NCBI GenBank assembly: GCA_001803165.1
Contig: MHAZ01000022.1
Coordinates: 1 to 64,000, forward strand
Source of the DNA: Stygiobacter sp. RIFOXYC2_FULL_38_25
Lineage (GTDB): Bacteria; Bacteroidota; Ignavibacteria; Ignavibacteriales; Melioribacteraceae
DNA: 64,000 nucleotides
Direction: 5' to 3'
The position numbers were made by a program, and so were the translations under genes. The notes under the pieces are model-generated. The model made no database searches. It saw only the letters and a program-made list of their open reading frames with translations, and was not told where the DNA came from. Positions 27,946 to 41,505 of this stretch are shown piece after piece (the first letter of the stretch is position 1; every line of letters starts with the position of its first letter).

Positions 27946-29736
27946 TTAATGATCTTCTGCAATTGTTAACGGCTGATTTGGTAAAGACTTTCTTAAGTAA
28001 GCAGCAATTACATCACGCGCAATTGGAGCAGCGGCAACACTGCCAAACCCCGCGTTCTCTACAATTACTGCAATTGCAATTTTAGGATTATCATACGGAG
28101 CGAAGCCAACAAAAATTGCGTGATCTTTTCCGTTTGTGTTTTGTGCTGTTCCGGTTTTCCCGGAAATATCTAATTCCGGATTTCGGATATTACCGGCAGT
28201 TCCGGCACCATTAACTACTCGCCACATAGCATGGCGGACAATTTCAAACGAGTGTCTGCTGATACCAATATCATAATACTGCGGCTTTACATCTGTGCGC
28301 TGTTTTGTTTTTGAATCAACATACGCTTTAAGAAAATGTGGTTTTGCAGACTTGCCGTAATTAGCAAACAAAGCTGCATACTGAGCTATTTGCAAAGGTG
28401 TAACACTCAGTTCACCTTGCCCGATGCCTAAACTTATTACAAAGCCTTTAGTCCAACCCCGCTTACCATAACGGTTGTTATAATACTGAGTTGATGGCAC
28501 TGTGCCGCCACCCTCTTCGCCAAGATCAAGACCGGACTTTCTACCAAAACCAAATTTCTTTGCGTATTTAGACCAGGTCTCAAGACCAAGTTTATTTACA
28601 AGTGAATAGTAAAATGTGTTACACGATTTTTCTATTGAAGTCTCAACGTCAATACTTCCGTGAACATGTAAACATTTAAAGAAGCGGTCTCCAAACTGAA
28701 ATCCACCGCTGCAGCTTGTTCTACTTGTTTCATCAATTAAGCCTTCTTCTAATCCGGCAATTGCAGAGATCATCTTGAATGTTGAACCGGGAGAATAGTA
28801 ACCGGTTGTTGCTCTGTTCAGCATTGGCTTATCCGGGTTATCGCGCAGAAGTCTATAATTTTCGTAAGATGTTACCTTCGCAAAATCTGCAAGATCGTAT
28901 TGCGGCGAACTTGTGAATGCAATTATCTCTCCGGTTGCAGGTTCGATTGCAACAACAGCGCCTCTTCGTTCCTTAAAAGCTTCTTCTGCAGCTTTTTGTG
29001 CAGGTTTATCAATTGATAAAATTAGATCATAGCCCTTAACTGCCGAGAAATCTTCTTCACCGCTTTTATATCTGCCGATTGTTTTTTGGCGCGAATCTAC
29101 CAAGACATAATGAATACCTTTTTTGCCGCGGAGAATATCTTCGTAAGTTTTTTCGAGACCGGCAAAGCCAATTTCGTCTCCCATCGAATATTCATTTTTC
29201 CGTTTTTGAAGAATGCTCATCGGGATTTCTCTCGCATAACCGAACATGTGTGCGCCCATTACACCAAAGGAATAGTCTCGCTGTGTTTCCATAACATAAT
29301 CAACACCGGGTAATTTGGAAGCATTCTCTTCGTACCAGGCTATTACTTTGAAATCAACATCTTTGGCAATTCTTCGCGGAATGTATTTCGAATAAGTTGC
29401 ATTAGCTTTAAGAATTCTTCTAACATATCCCGAATCAACACCTAAGATTGTTTCAATGTAAGGCGTAAGAGTATCTTTGTATTCCGATGGCGTTATGCGT
29501 AGGGTGAAAGAGGGTTTGTTACCAACCAGAACTTCGTTATTCCTGTCGAACAAAATTCCGCGCGGGGCTGTTTCATAAATTGGCTTAACGCTATTATCAT
29601 CAGATCGTTCAGCATAGGTAGGAGCGTTTACAATCTGCATATTAAATAACTGGGCAATTGTAAGAGCAACAAAACCAATAATTATGAAAGACAATATTCT
29701 TTTTCTGGCAAGCGAGCCGAAAATATTATCGTTCAT
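27946..29736 (-). CDS. mrdA: Penicillin-binding protein 2
   Basis: PRGILFDRNNEVL; YYSPGSTFKMISAIAGLEEG; DISGKTGTAQN. Confidence 0.93.
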   Translation of the reverse strand: MNDNIFGSLARKRILSFIIIGFVALTIAQLFNMQIVNAPTYAERSDDNSVKPIYETAPRGILFDRNNEVLVGNKPSFTLRITPSEYKDTLTPYIETILGVDSGYVRRILKANATYSKYIPRRIAKDVDFKVIAWYEENASKLPGVDYVMETQRDYSFGVMGAHMFGYAREIPMSILQKRKNEYSMGDEIGFAGLEKTYEDILRGKKGIHYVLVDSRQKTIGRYKSGEEDFSAVKGYDLILSIDKPAQKAAEEAFKERRGAVVAIEPATGEIIAFTSSPQYDLADFAKVTSYENYRLLRDNPDKPMLNRATTGYYSPGSTFKMISAIAGLEEGLIDETSRTSCSGGFQFGDRFFKCLHVHGSIDVETSIEKSCNTFYYSLVNKLGLETWSKYAKKFGFGRKSGLDLGEEGGGTVPSTQYYNNRYGKRGWTKGFVISLGIGQGELSVTPLQIAQYAALFANYGKSAKPHFLKAYVDSKTKQRTDVKPQYYDIGISRHSFEIVRHAMWRVVNGAGTAGNIRNPELDISGKTGTAQNTNGKDHAIFVGFAPYDNPKIAIAVIVENAGFGSVAAAPIARDVIAAYLRKSLPNQPLTIAEDH

Positions 29737-30218
29737 ATTTTTCCCTTCCTCATTTTAAATGCAACTACACCTAAACCAAAAATTGTTGTGTAGATAGCCG
29801 GCAATAGTGCGCCTTCTAGAAGCAAAGAAGTAAAGCGAACCTCAGGATTAAAATTTCCGGCAAAGGAATAGATAAGAGAATTGATAAACTCAGCGATAAA
29901 TAATATTACTAAGAAAAAATAACTTGCAGTGTTTGTATCAACCCGGTTTTCATTATAGAAATAGCCGGCGATAAAAGAAGCAATGGTCATCGAAAGCATT
30001 GAGGCACCTAGAACTCCGCCGGAAAATAAATCGAAAAAAAAGCCGGCTAAGAAACCGAGTATCATTCCGTAAATTTGTCCGCCAAGCAATAAATAATAGA
30101 TAACCATAATGAATATTACATTTGGCACCGTCCCAAATACAGAAATTAGAGGAACAACTACAAGCTGTATGAGCAGCAACGGAATGAAATACAATATGGG
30201 CTTTAGATAATTGCTCAT
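29733..30218 (-). CDS. mreD: Rod shape-determining protein MreD
   Basis: Small hydrophobic protein between mreC and mrdA. Confidence 0.88.
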   Translation of the reverse strand: MSNYLKPILYFIPLLLIQLVVVPLISVFGTVPNVIFIMVIYYLLLGGQIYGMILGFLAGFFFDLFSGGVLGASMLSMTIASFIAGYFYNENRVDTNTASYFFLVILFIAEFINSLIYSFAGNFNPEVRFTSLLLEGALLPAIYTTIFGLGVVAFKMRKGKI

Positions 30219-31048
30219 GGTTTCTTTAATAGGTTCATTTCAAGATGATTAACTTGCTTGCTGGGAACAATACCAATCACAAAAAGATTGTTGGTTGCTT
30301 CAATATCAGCGAAAGGTTTTACTGTTAAACTATGAAGGAGTCCAAGCTCGTTGGTTTCTTTTTTCAGAACAACACCAACCGGGACTGATGGCGGAAATAG
30401 CGAACTGAAATCGGAAGTTTCAATTCGGTCCCCAATTTTTACATCGTACGTGGTGGGAATATTTTTAATCACCAAATCTCTTCCATCAAAACTAAGAATA
30501 CCATCAACATTAGAGCGCTGCAAAGTAACGGCAATGTTAAGGCTACTATTCTGTAATGTTCTAACAACCGAGTATTCTTCAGCAACATCCATAATCAAAC
30601 CAACGAGCCCTTGATGATTAATAACAGGCATCCCTTTAACCAAGCCGGAACCTGAGCCCCGGTTAACTATAAAATTTCCTTGAATCTTAGTAATTAGTTT
30701 AGAAACAATTCTAACCGGAATTAGGGGTGAAGAAGATGTATCCCGCATATTAATCATTGCGCGTAATTCTTCGTTCTCGGCAGCTACCTTCTTAAGCTTG
30801 CTAAGTTGAAGTGATATTTTCGCATTCTCGAGCTTGAGTTCTTCTACGGAAACATCACCAGAAAATATTGAAGCAACTGATTCCGTTATCTCGCTTAAGA
30901 CGGCAAAATTTGCAATAGCTAATGCTTTTAGTTTTTTTGCTTGCGGTTTTTCGCTGAGAGAAATTGAGATTAAACTTACGATGACGAGAATTACGAGCAG
31001 TACGTATTCTTTGAATTGATATCCAAGTCTTTGAAATATTTTTATCAT
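30215..31048 (-). CDS. mreC: Rod shape-determining protein MreC
   Basis: NFIVNRGSGSGLVKGMPVINHQGLVGLI; position in cluster. Confidence 0.92.
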   Translation of the reverse strand: MIKIFQRLGYQFKEYVLLVILVIVSLISISLSEKPQAKKLKALAIANFAVLSEITESVASIFSGDVSVEELKLENAKISLQLSKLKKVAAENEELRAMINMRDTSSSPLIPVRIVSKLITKIQGNFIVNRGSGSGLVKGMPVINHQGLVGLIMDVAEEYSVVRTLQNSSLNIAVTLQRSNVDGILSFDGRDLVIKNIPTTYDVKIGDRIETSDFSSLFPPSVPVGVVLKKETNELGLLHSLTVKPFADIEATNNLFVIGIVPSKQVNHLEMNLLKKP

Positions 31049-32073
31049 TAATAAGTTCTTTTACGAATGAAGACCTTAGAATACTTGTTAATGTTTTCTA
31101 TTGCTTTGCCGGCGCCTCGTACAACAGCTGTTAGCGGATCATCGGCAACGTGCACAGGTAAGTTGGTTTCCATTCTAATTCTTTCATCCAACCCTTTTAG
31201 CAAAGCACCGCCGCCGCTAAGCAAAACTCCTCTATCCAAAATATCGGCAGATAGTTCAGGCGGAGTTCTTTCTAAAGTTTGTTTTACAGCCTCAACAATT
31301 TGAGAAATATTTTCATTGAGCGCTTCGCGGATCTCAACTGAGCTAACTTCGGCAGTTTTAGGAATACCGCCAACCAAATCTCTTCCCTTAACTTGGATAG
31401 TTACTTCCTCTTTAAGCGGTACAGCGCTTCCCACTTCACATTTGATTGATTCAGCAGTACGTTCACCAATAAGTAAATTGTAATTCTTTTTGAAGAACTG
31501 CATTATCGCGTTATTCATTTCATCGCCGGCAATACGTACGGATTCTTCATTAACAATTCCAGCAAGGGCTATTACAGCTATTTCAGTAGTACCGCCTCCA
31601 ATATCAATAATCATATTGCCAACCGGAGCTTCGACATCAATCCCAATCCCAATTGCAGCAGCCATTGGCTCAGCAATCAAATGCACTTCCTTCGCACCGG
31701 CGTGTTCTGCCGCATCACGAACCGCGCGCTTTTCTACTTCTGTTACTCCGCTCGGTACAGCAATAACAATTCGTTTACTTTGGAAATTGTTTGGAGTAAC
31801 CATTTTTATAAACGCTCGAATCATACCCTCTGCAATTTCAAAATCTGCAATCACACCATCGCGCATCGGGCGTGTAACACGAATCTCTCTGTGCTCGCGA
31901 CCTTGCATTTCCTTTGCTTTATTTCCCAGTTCAATAATCTTTTTTGTATTTCTATCAAACGCAACAATCGAAGGTTCGTTCAGAACAATACCTTTCCCCT
32001 TGATGTAAATAAGAGTGTTAGCTGTTCCTAAATCTATTGCAACGTCGGTAGAGAAAAAATCTAGAATTCCCAT
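31048..32073 (-). CDS. mreB: Rod shape-determining protein MreB
   Basis: DVAIDLGTANTLIYIKGKGIVLNEPSIVA; MIIDIGGGTTEIAVIALAGIV. Confidence 0.96.
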   Translation of the reverse strand: MGILDFFSTDVAIDLGTANTLIYIKGKGIVLNEPSIVAFDRNTKKIIELGNKAKEMQGREHREIRVTRPMRDGVIADFEIAEGMIRAFIKMVTPNNFQSKRIVIAVPSGVTEVEKRAVRDAAEHAGAKEVHLIAEPMAAAIGIGIDVEAPVGNMIIDIGGGTTEIAVIALAGIVNEESVRIAGDEMNNAIMQFFKKNYNLLIGERTAESIKCEVGSAVPLKEEVTIQVKGRDLVGGIPKTAEVSSVEIREALNENISQIVEAVKQTLERTPPELSADILDRGVLLSGGGALLKGLDERIRMETNLPVHVADDPLTAVVRGAGKAIENINKYSKVFIRKRTY

Positions 32074-32081
32074 GTAGTTCC

Positions 32082-33599
32082 TTAGTGCTTAAAATTTCTA
32101 ATTCCGGTAAATACCATTGCTATATTTTTTTCGTTTGCTGCGTTAATAACTTCTTCATCGCGTACAGAGCCGCCAGGCTGGATTACCGCGGTAATACCTT
32201 GCTCGGCAATCTGAATCAATCCGTCGGCAAATGGGAAATATGCATCAGAAGCAGCAACAGCGCCATTCAGATTGTGGCCAAATTGTTTTGCTTTTTCGGA
32301 AGCTAAGCGAGCTGAATCCACGCGTGACATTTGTCCGGCACCAACTCCAATAGCCTTTTTATCTTTCACAAAAACAATTGCATTGGATTTTGTATGCTTA
32401 CAAACAGTCCATGCAATTTTCAAATCTTCAAGTTGTGATTGTTCTACTTGTTTTGTTGTAACAACTTTTAACTCAAGCTCAGAGACTTTTGAATTATCTT
32501 TCTCTTGAACCAAAACTCCACCAGGCACAGATTTGATTTGAAAATCAGTCTCTAAAAGTTGCGCCTTTTGTTTTACTATTCTACGGTTCTTCTTTGTCCC
32601 TAAAATTTCCAAAGCTTTTTTTGTATAAGAAGGTGCTACAACTATTTCCAAGAATATTTCGTTTAGCTTTTCAGCTGTAGCTTCATCAACTTCACCGTTG
32701 AAAGAGACAATACCTCCAAACGCAGAAACGTTATCGCAAGATAAAGCTTGCACGTACGAATCAAGTGTATTAGCGCCAATTGCAACACCGCACGGATTTG
32801 TATGCTTAATAATCGCACAAGCGTTTGGCTCTAAATCATTCACTAACTCAACCGCCGCTACTAAATCTACTATGTTGTTATAGCTTAATTCTTTGCCATG
32901 TAGTATTTCAAAATATTTTTGGAAGTTTCCAAATAGAAAAGCTTTTTGATGAGGATTCTCGCCGTAACGCAAATGGAAATTAGCTTGTAAGTTCAAGCGA
33001 AAATCAAGTTTCGGTTGTTCAAATTCTTTTTCTAAATAGTTCGCAATCAATGTGTCGTAGTAAGAAGTATATGCAAACGCTTCGTAAGCAAGTTTTTTCT
33101 TCGTCTCTAAACTAACTCCGCCACTTTTAATTTCTTCTAGGAAAGATTTGTATTGAGAAGAATCTGTAAGGACGCTTACATATTTATAATTCTTTGCTGA
33201 TGCACGGATTAAACTCGGTCCGCCGATATCAATGTTTTCAATTTTTTCTTCCAGCGATATATCTTCTCTATCAACAACTTTTGGAAAAGGATAAAGATTA
33301 ACGCAGATGATATCAATCGGCTCAATTTCGTTTTGCTCAGCTTCGCTATGATCCGTTAGATGATTACGGCGCATTAGAATTCCGCCGAAGATTTTTGGAT
33401 GAAGAGTTTTCACCCTTCCGGAAAAAATTTCCGGGAATTTTGTAAAATCTTTAATCTCTATACAACTGACGGCATTATCCATCAGCAGTTTGTAAGTATT
33501 GCCGGTTGCAATAATTTGATAATTAAGAAGAGTTAATTCGCGGGCAAACTCCACAACGTTAGACTTATCCGATACACTAATTAAAGCGTACTTACTCAC
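32082..33599 (-). CDS. purH: AICAR formyltransferase/IMP cyclohydrolase
   Basis: [44 protein letters not shown]. Confidence 0.95.
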   Translation of the reverse strand: MSKYALISVSDKSNVVEFARELTLLNYQIIATGNTYKLLMDNAVSCIEIKDFTKFPEIFSGRVKTLHPKIFGGILMRRNHLTDHSEAEQNEIEPIDIICVNLYPFPKVVDREDISLEEKIENIDIGGPSLIRASAKNYKYVSVLTDSSQYKSFLEEIKSGGVSLETKKKLAYEAFAYTSYYDTLIANYLEKEFEQPKLDFRLNLQANFHLRYGENPHQKAFLFGNFQKYFEILHGKELSYNNIVDLVAAVELVNDLEPNACAIIKHTNPCGVAIGANTLDSYVQALSCDNVSAFGGIVSFNGEVDEATAEKLNEIFLEIVVAPSYTKKALEILGTKKNRRIVKQKAQLLETDFQIKSVPGGVLVQEKDNSKVSELELKVVTTKQVEQSQLEDLKIAWTVCKHTKSNAIVFVKDKKAIGVGAGQMSRVDSARLASEKAKQFGHNLNGAVAASDAYFPFADGLIQIAEQGITAVIQPGGSVRDEEVINAANEKNIAMVFTGIRNFKH

Positions 33600-33633
33600 A
33601 CTCCGTCCTTTTTACTCGCTGCTCTATGCAGCA

Positions 33634-34221
33634 CTAATTTATCTTGATTCTTCCTTCAGAAAATTTTCGTACAACATCCGGTAACAACTCATGCTCAATC
33701 TTCAATACTCTTGCAGCAATTTCTTCTGCCGATTTTACATCATCAATGTTCACACTTCTCTGCGAAATAATCTTGCCGTTGTCATATACCTTATCAACAA
33801 AATGAACAGTTGCGCCGGAAATTTTATCTCGAGCTTCAAAAACTGCTTTGTGAACATTCAATCCGTACATTCCTTTTCCGCCATAAGAAGGTAGCAGTGC
33901 CGGATGAATATTAATAATCTTGTTTTCAAACTCGTCAACAAATTCATCCGGAATTTTTTTTAAGAATCCGGCAAGAACAATTAAATCAACAAACATTTTT
34001 TTTAGTTCTTCTGCAACACTTTTGTAAGAACTAAATCCATCAGCAATTTTGCTGCTTACAAAAAAAACGGGGATAGAATTTTCTTTAGCAAATTCCGCGG
34101 CCCCGCAATCTTCTTTGTCGCTAACAACAGCGCAAACTTTAACGCTTTCTCCCGAAACCTTTTCATACAAAGCCCTTAAATTAGAGCCTCGTCCGGATAC
34201 GAAGACAGCAATGTTAAACAT
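33634..34221 (-). CDS. purN: Phosphoribosylglycinamide formyltransferase
   Basis: NIAVFVSGRGSNLRAL; IINIHPALLPSYGGKGMYGLNVHKAVFEA. Confidence 0.94.
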   Translation of the reverse strand: MFNIAVFVSGRGSNLRALYEKVSGESVKVCAVVSDKEDCGAAEFAKENSIPVFFVSSKIADGFSSYKSVAEELKKMFVDLIVLAGFLKKIPDEFVDEFENKIINIHPALLPSYGGKGMYGLNVHKAVFEARDKISGATVHFVDKVYDNGKIISQRSVNIDDVKSAEEIAARVLKIEHELLPDVVRKFSEGRIKIN

Positions 34222-34319
34222 AGATTACATTTTTTGGTGGAAAAAATTATCTAAATGAGGATAAATAAGCAATTAAAAGCCGCGTTTTTATTCAGATTTT
34301 GTAAGGTTTTTCTAACTTT

Positions 34320-37477
<3,158 letters not shown>

Positions 37478-37506
37478 CTATTTCATGGCAACTCGTTTGC
37501 CGGAAA

Positions 37507-38463
37507 TTATTGCTCTTCTACGATTTTTATCTCGCCAGGCTTAGGAATTTTAATAGTGTAAGTTTTTTTTGCTTTATTAGGAAGGAAATTATCCCTCAGC
37601 CAAGGATTGAAAATTTTGAGCAATTTGTAATTAATTTCGTTCTGCGCGGCAAATTTCATCAAATCTTTGATTGGATAATTCACCTTAATTTCACTCGTCT
37701 CAATTCTAGGATAGAGTTCTTCTTCAATAAAATAAAAGCCATATTTCTTCGGGTCTTTGAAAATTTCTTTTAGCGCTACAATACGGGCAACGAAGCGGTA
37801 AGTTTCATCATTGAGATATAGATTGTAATAATTCCGGCTGTTCTGACGCTGCATTTGCTTGGTAATTCCCGTTACACCGTAATTGTATGATGCACCGGCT
37901 AAAGTCCAATTGCCAAGTTTTGCTTTAGCCTCTTTAAGATAGTCACAAGCTGCTTGAGTTGATTTCTCCACATTGTAGCGCTCATCAACTACGCCGGAAA
38001 CTTCGAGTCCATAACGTTTAGCTGCACTTTCCATAAACTGCCAGAAGCCGGATGCACCGTCCGGCGAAACTGAATTTATCAATCCGCTTTCCGCAACTGC
38101 CATATACTTAAAATCATCCGGAATTCCATTCTTTTTCAAAATTGGTTCGATGATTGGGAACCAGCGGTTTGCTCGCTTCAAATAAAGTAAAGATGCTGAA
38201 TGCCAATAAGTGTTAACTAAAAATTCTCTCTCAATTCTTTCACGAACATCAAAATCTTCCATCGGAACTTTCTCTCCGCAAAAATCTAATTCATCCGGTA
38301 TTGGCGGTGTGTAAATTCGTCTTTCGTTCTCAGTAATAATTATCGGCTGTTGATGAATTGCAGCGTTTATCTTAGCACTCAAATAGAAATAGGTAAATCC
38401 AATAGCTCCGAATAGTACAATTAAAATAGCTATTAGCGTGAACGTAGTTTTTCTTTCTAACAA
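37507..38463 (-). CDS. Lytic transglycosylase (MltD-like)
   Basis: GIPDDFKYMAVAESGLINSVSPDGASGFWQFMESAAKRYGLEVSGVVDERYNVEKSTQAACDYL. Confidence 0.88.
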   Translation of the reverse strand: MLERKTTFTLIAILIVLFGAIGFTYFYLSAKINAAIHQQPIIITENERRIYTPPIPDELDFCGEKVPMEDFDVRERIEREFLVNTYWHSASLLYLKRANRWFPIIEPILKKNGIPDDFKYMAVAESGLINSVSPDGASGFWQFMESAAKRYGLEVSGVVDERYNVEKSTQAACDYLKEAKAKLGNWTLAGASYNYGVTGITKQMQRQNSRNYYNLYLNDETYRFVARIVALKEIFKDPKKYGFYFIEEELYPRIETSEIKVNYPIKDLMKFAAQNEINYKLLKIFNPWLRDNFLPNKAKKTYTIKIPKPGEIKIVEEQ

Positions 38464-38600
38464 GAGACTCTCCTAATTGAAAAAATCAACAGATAATGAA
38501 TACACAAAACTTACCAACAAATATAACTTCTCAAAATTTTACTTGATAATTATGAATTACATACATAATTTATAATAGAAAATATAATAGACTTTATAAA

Positions 38601-38846
38601 ATGAGCAAAGCAACCACATATCTCATCAAATTCGATGAAGAAACAAATATCATCCTCAACAAAATGTATAAAAAACTTGGTTGGGGAAAGAGAGAAGCGC
38701 TACTAAAATCTCTTAATCTAATTGAAGATGTAGTCGAAAAACTAGATAAAAATTTAGAGCTTGTAATATCAGTTCGTGATTCTAAAGATAAAAGCATCAT
38801 TGTTGAGAAAACTTCTTCTTATGATGGATTAAGAACACCAGTATGA
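38601..38846 (+). CDS. Hypothetical small protein, ribbon-helix-helix-like
   Basis: 81 aa; TTYLIKFDEETNIILNKMYKKLGWGKREALLKSLNLIEDVVEKL resembles a beta-helix-helix (RHH) pattern; first gene of an overlapping operon. Confidence 0.55.
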   Translation: MSKATTYLIKFDEETNIILNKMYKKLGWGKREALLKSLNLIEDVVEKLDKNLELVISVRDSKDKSIIVEKTSSYDGLRTPV

Positions 38847-39886
38847 TGTTTGATGAAGACCAAATATTACCAATTAAAGTAAGCGGACTCGCTGTTAATA
38901 CTTCTCATAAATACTCGGGACTTGAGAATAGCCTACATGCATATTTGCCCTCTTCAGCAACTTTAGATTTTTCACACTCTACCACAACTAGGTTTAGTTC
39001 TGAGACTGTTGTTTTTGGCTCAAGCCAACCACCTACTCTCAACGGAATATCTGACATAAAATTAGCAACACAAAAAATCGATTTATCTTCAATTCCTAAT
39101 TATACTGCAATTCCCATTCAACAGAATTCAGTTTGTCTCGAAAAACCTTTAGTAGGCTATCGATCTCTTGAGATTTTTGAAGGAACAAATTCAGTTCATC
39201 TTGTTGATACAAGAGCATATTCTACTTCAAGAATTGATTATGGGAATAAGTTCTCAAATAATTATAAAGTAAATGAAGACTATTGTATTCCAATAACCAA
39301 ACACAGTCTGTCAGTATTAGCGATTAACAATTCTACTACAATTAATATCAACAATGTTATTGATTTTCGAAAAAGCATAAATGAACAAGCAAAGCAGTTT
39401 ACGACTAATCATAAATTTGTTAATTACGATAATAGCCTTCCAATTGTTATTGACTCGAATTCACTTTTTAAAGAAATAAAGACCTCAATTAACAAAACAG
39501 CAAAAGGTTTACTAGGTAAAAATGAAGTTGACTTTTCAGAATACATCGAAGTTTTGTCTCAATATTTACCATCTTATAGTTATTTCGACTACCTACATTC
39601 CGCAGAATTTCTAGTCACCCGAATAGTAAATTCTCTCAGAGCAATATATCTTGCCTATACATCTCGCAGATTTTTTTCGAATTCACTTAATGTTGCTGTT
39701 GCAATACTTTTGCATAATCACGAAATAAAACAAAATACTTTTTTTCAAAATTACTTTTTAATCATTTCCCACAAAGGGTTCTATTCCTCACTATATCTTC
39801 ATGATCAAGTGATAAGTACTACTTATAACTATTACTTATTACTAAAAAATTACGAGAATGATCATGAAGAACATATATCAAGTTAA
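38843..39886 (+). CDS. Hypothetical protein, no recognised family
   Basis: 347 aa; start overlaps the previous stop (ATGATG). Confidence 0.6.
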   Translation: MMFDEDQILPIKVSGLAVNTSHKYSGLENSLHAYLPSSATLDFSHSTTTRFSSETVVFGSSQPPTLNGISDIKLATQKIDLSSIPNYTAIPIQQNSVCLEKPLVGYRSLEIFEGTNSVHLVDTRAYSTSRIDYGNKFSNNYKVNEDYCIPITKHSLSVLAINNSTTININNVIDFRKSINEQAKQFTTNHKFVNYDNSLPIVIDSNSLFKEIKTSINKTAKGLLGKNEVDFSEYIEVLSQYLPSYSYFDYLHSAEFLVTRIVNSLRAIYLAYTSRRFFSNSLNVAVAILLHNHEIKQNTFFQNYFLIISHKGFYSSLYLHDQVISTTYNYYLLLKNYENDHEEHISS

Positions 39887-40097
39887 ATACAAGACTAAGA
39901 ACGAAAAGAAATCCATCAAAGACTCAGAAATTGAGTTGCACGAAACTACAGTTCAATTCTACAAATTTATTTACCGTAATAAAAACTCATCCAATTCAAA
40001 TTCATTTGACATTCAAAAAGTTACGGAGATTGGAGTTGCTATGATAAAGGTAATTGAATTCTGTATGAAAATTTTTGGTGGGATATCTGGAAAGTAG
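39858..40097 (+). CDS. Hypothetical small protein
   Basis: 79 aa; overlaps the upstream ORF by 29 nt in the same direction. Confidence 0.5.
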   Translation: MIMKNIYQVKYKTKNEKKSIKDSEIELHETTVQFYKFIYRNKNSSNSNSFDIQKVTEIGVAMIKVIEFCMKIFGGISGK

Positions 40098-40131
40098 AGA
40101 GGCGAACTCTTAATTCGCCTCTCTGCATAAA

Positions 40132-41439
40132 TTATTTCTTTCCGAAAGCAATATCTTCCAACATTTTTGTTGTGAGAGATTTTGGTCTTTCGAGCGGATA
40201 ACCAAGCGCTCTTGACCAAATGATGTTTGAGCAAACACCAAGTGCGCGTCCAATTCCAAATAGTACTGTATAGAATTCATATTCTTGAACGCCATAATAC
40301 CATTGGATAACTCCAGATTGAGCGTCAACATTTGGCCATGGATTTTTTGCTTTACCTTTTTCAAGTAGAATATTCGGAACAACTTTGTAGAGAAGATCAA
40401 CATACTTGAAGAGAGGATCTTCCGGCAAATGCTTTAAACAGAATTCGCGTTGAGCTGTATAACGAGGATCAGTTTTACGAAGCACTGCGTGTCCAAATCC
40501 CGGAATAACTTTGCCGCTGTCTAAAGTATCGTAAACGAATTTTTTCATTTCTTCTTCTGTCGGAACTTTACCGCCCATTCCATTATAAACACTATGCAAC
40601 CAACGTAAAACTTCTTCGTTAGCTAAGCCGTGCAATGGACCGGCAAGACCATTCAACATAGCGCTGATTGCATAATACATATCTGAAAGCGCACTTGCTA
40701 CCAAATGACCGGTATGTGCACTTACGTTTCCGCTTTCGTGATCACTGTGCAGCAAGAAGTACAAGCGGGCAATATCATCGTAAGGTTTAGCAATTCCCAT
40801 CATATGGGCAAAGTTTCCGCCAAAGTCCAAGGTTGGATCAGCAGGAATAATTTCGCCATTTCTATATTTCAAACGGTAAATGAATGCTGCAATTTCCGGA
40901 AGCTTTGCAAGAAGATTCATTGCGTCTTCATAATAAGCATCCCAGTAATCACCCTTCTTCAAATTTTCGTGATATTTCTTGGCGAAGATTGATTCTTTCT
41001 GCATAGACATGATTCCGGTAGCAAACATTGTCATCGGATGAGAATCAATTGGCATCGCGCGGATTATTCTAAACACATAATCCGGAACTGTTTTCCTCTT
41101 ATCGAACTCGGCGCGAACATCAGCTATTTCTGCTTCTGTTGGCAAATCACCGGTTAATAAGAAATAGAAGAAAGCTTCAACAGTTGGCATTTCAGCGCCG
41201 GGATAGTTTGGCAATTTCTCCAGCACTTCGGGAATGGTAAGTCCTCTGAAACGAATTCCTTCGAAAGGATCGAGGTAAGACACATCAGTAACAAGGCTTT
41301 TAATATCACGCATTCCGCCGATAATTTGCCCGATAGTCACTTCATCAACTTTTACGTTACCATACTCTTTGTTTAGTTTTTCTGTACGGGGACGTTCTAC
41401 AAGAATTTTTTCTTGCAGTTTTTGTTTTAGCAAGGACAT
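40132..41439 (-). CDS. gltA: Citrate synthase
   Basis: GPLHGLANEEVLRWLHSVYN; VIPGFGHAVLRKTDPRYTAQREF; YEFYTVLFGIGRALGVCSNIIWSRALGYPLERPKSLT. Confidence 0.94.
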   Translation of the reverse strand: MSLLKQKLQEKILVERPRTEKLNKEYGNVKVDEVTIGQIIGGMRDIKSLVTDVSYLDPFEGIRFRGLTIPEVLEKLPNYPGAEMPTVEAFFYFLLTGDLPTEAEIADVRAEFDKRKTVPDYVFRIIRAMPIDSHPMTMFATGIMSMQKESIFAKKYHENLKKGDYWDAYYEDAMNLLAKLPEIAAFIYRLKYRNGEIIPADPTLDFGGNFAHMMGIAKPYDDIARLYFLLHSDHESGNVSAHTGHLVASALSDMYYAISAMLNGLAGPLHGLANEEVLRWLHSVYNGMGGKVPTEEEMKKFVYDTLDSGKVIPGFGHAVLRKTDPRYTAQREFCLKHLPEDPLFKYVDLLYKVVPNILLEKGKAKNPWPNVDAQSGVIQWYYGVQEYEFYTVLFGIGRALGVCSNIIWSRALGYPLERPKSLTTKMLEDIAFGKK

Positions 41440-41505
41440 AATTTCCTCCGAGACATTTATTCAATCAGTGAGTTACTTGCTAAATCGTTACTTCTAAAAA
41501 AGTTT

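Noticed and set aside
31490-32008. 172-aa plus-strand ORF opposite mreB
   Set aside because: Antisense shadow ORF of mreB, caused by codon bias on the opposite strand.
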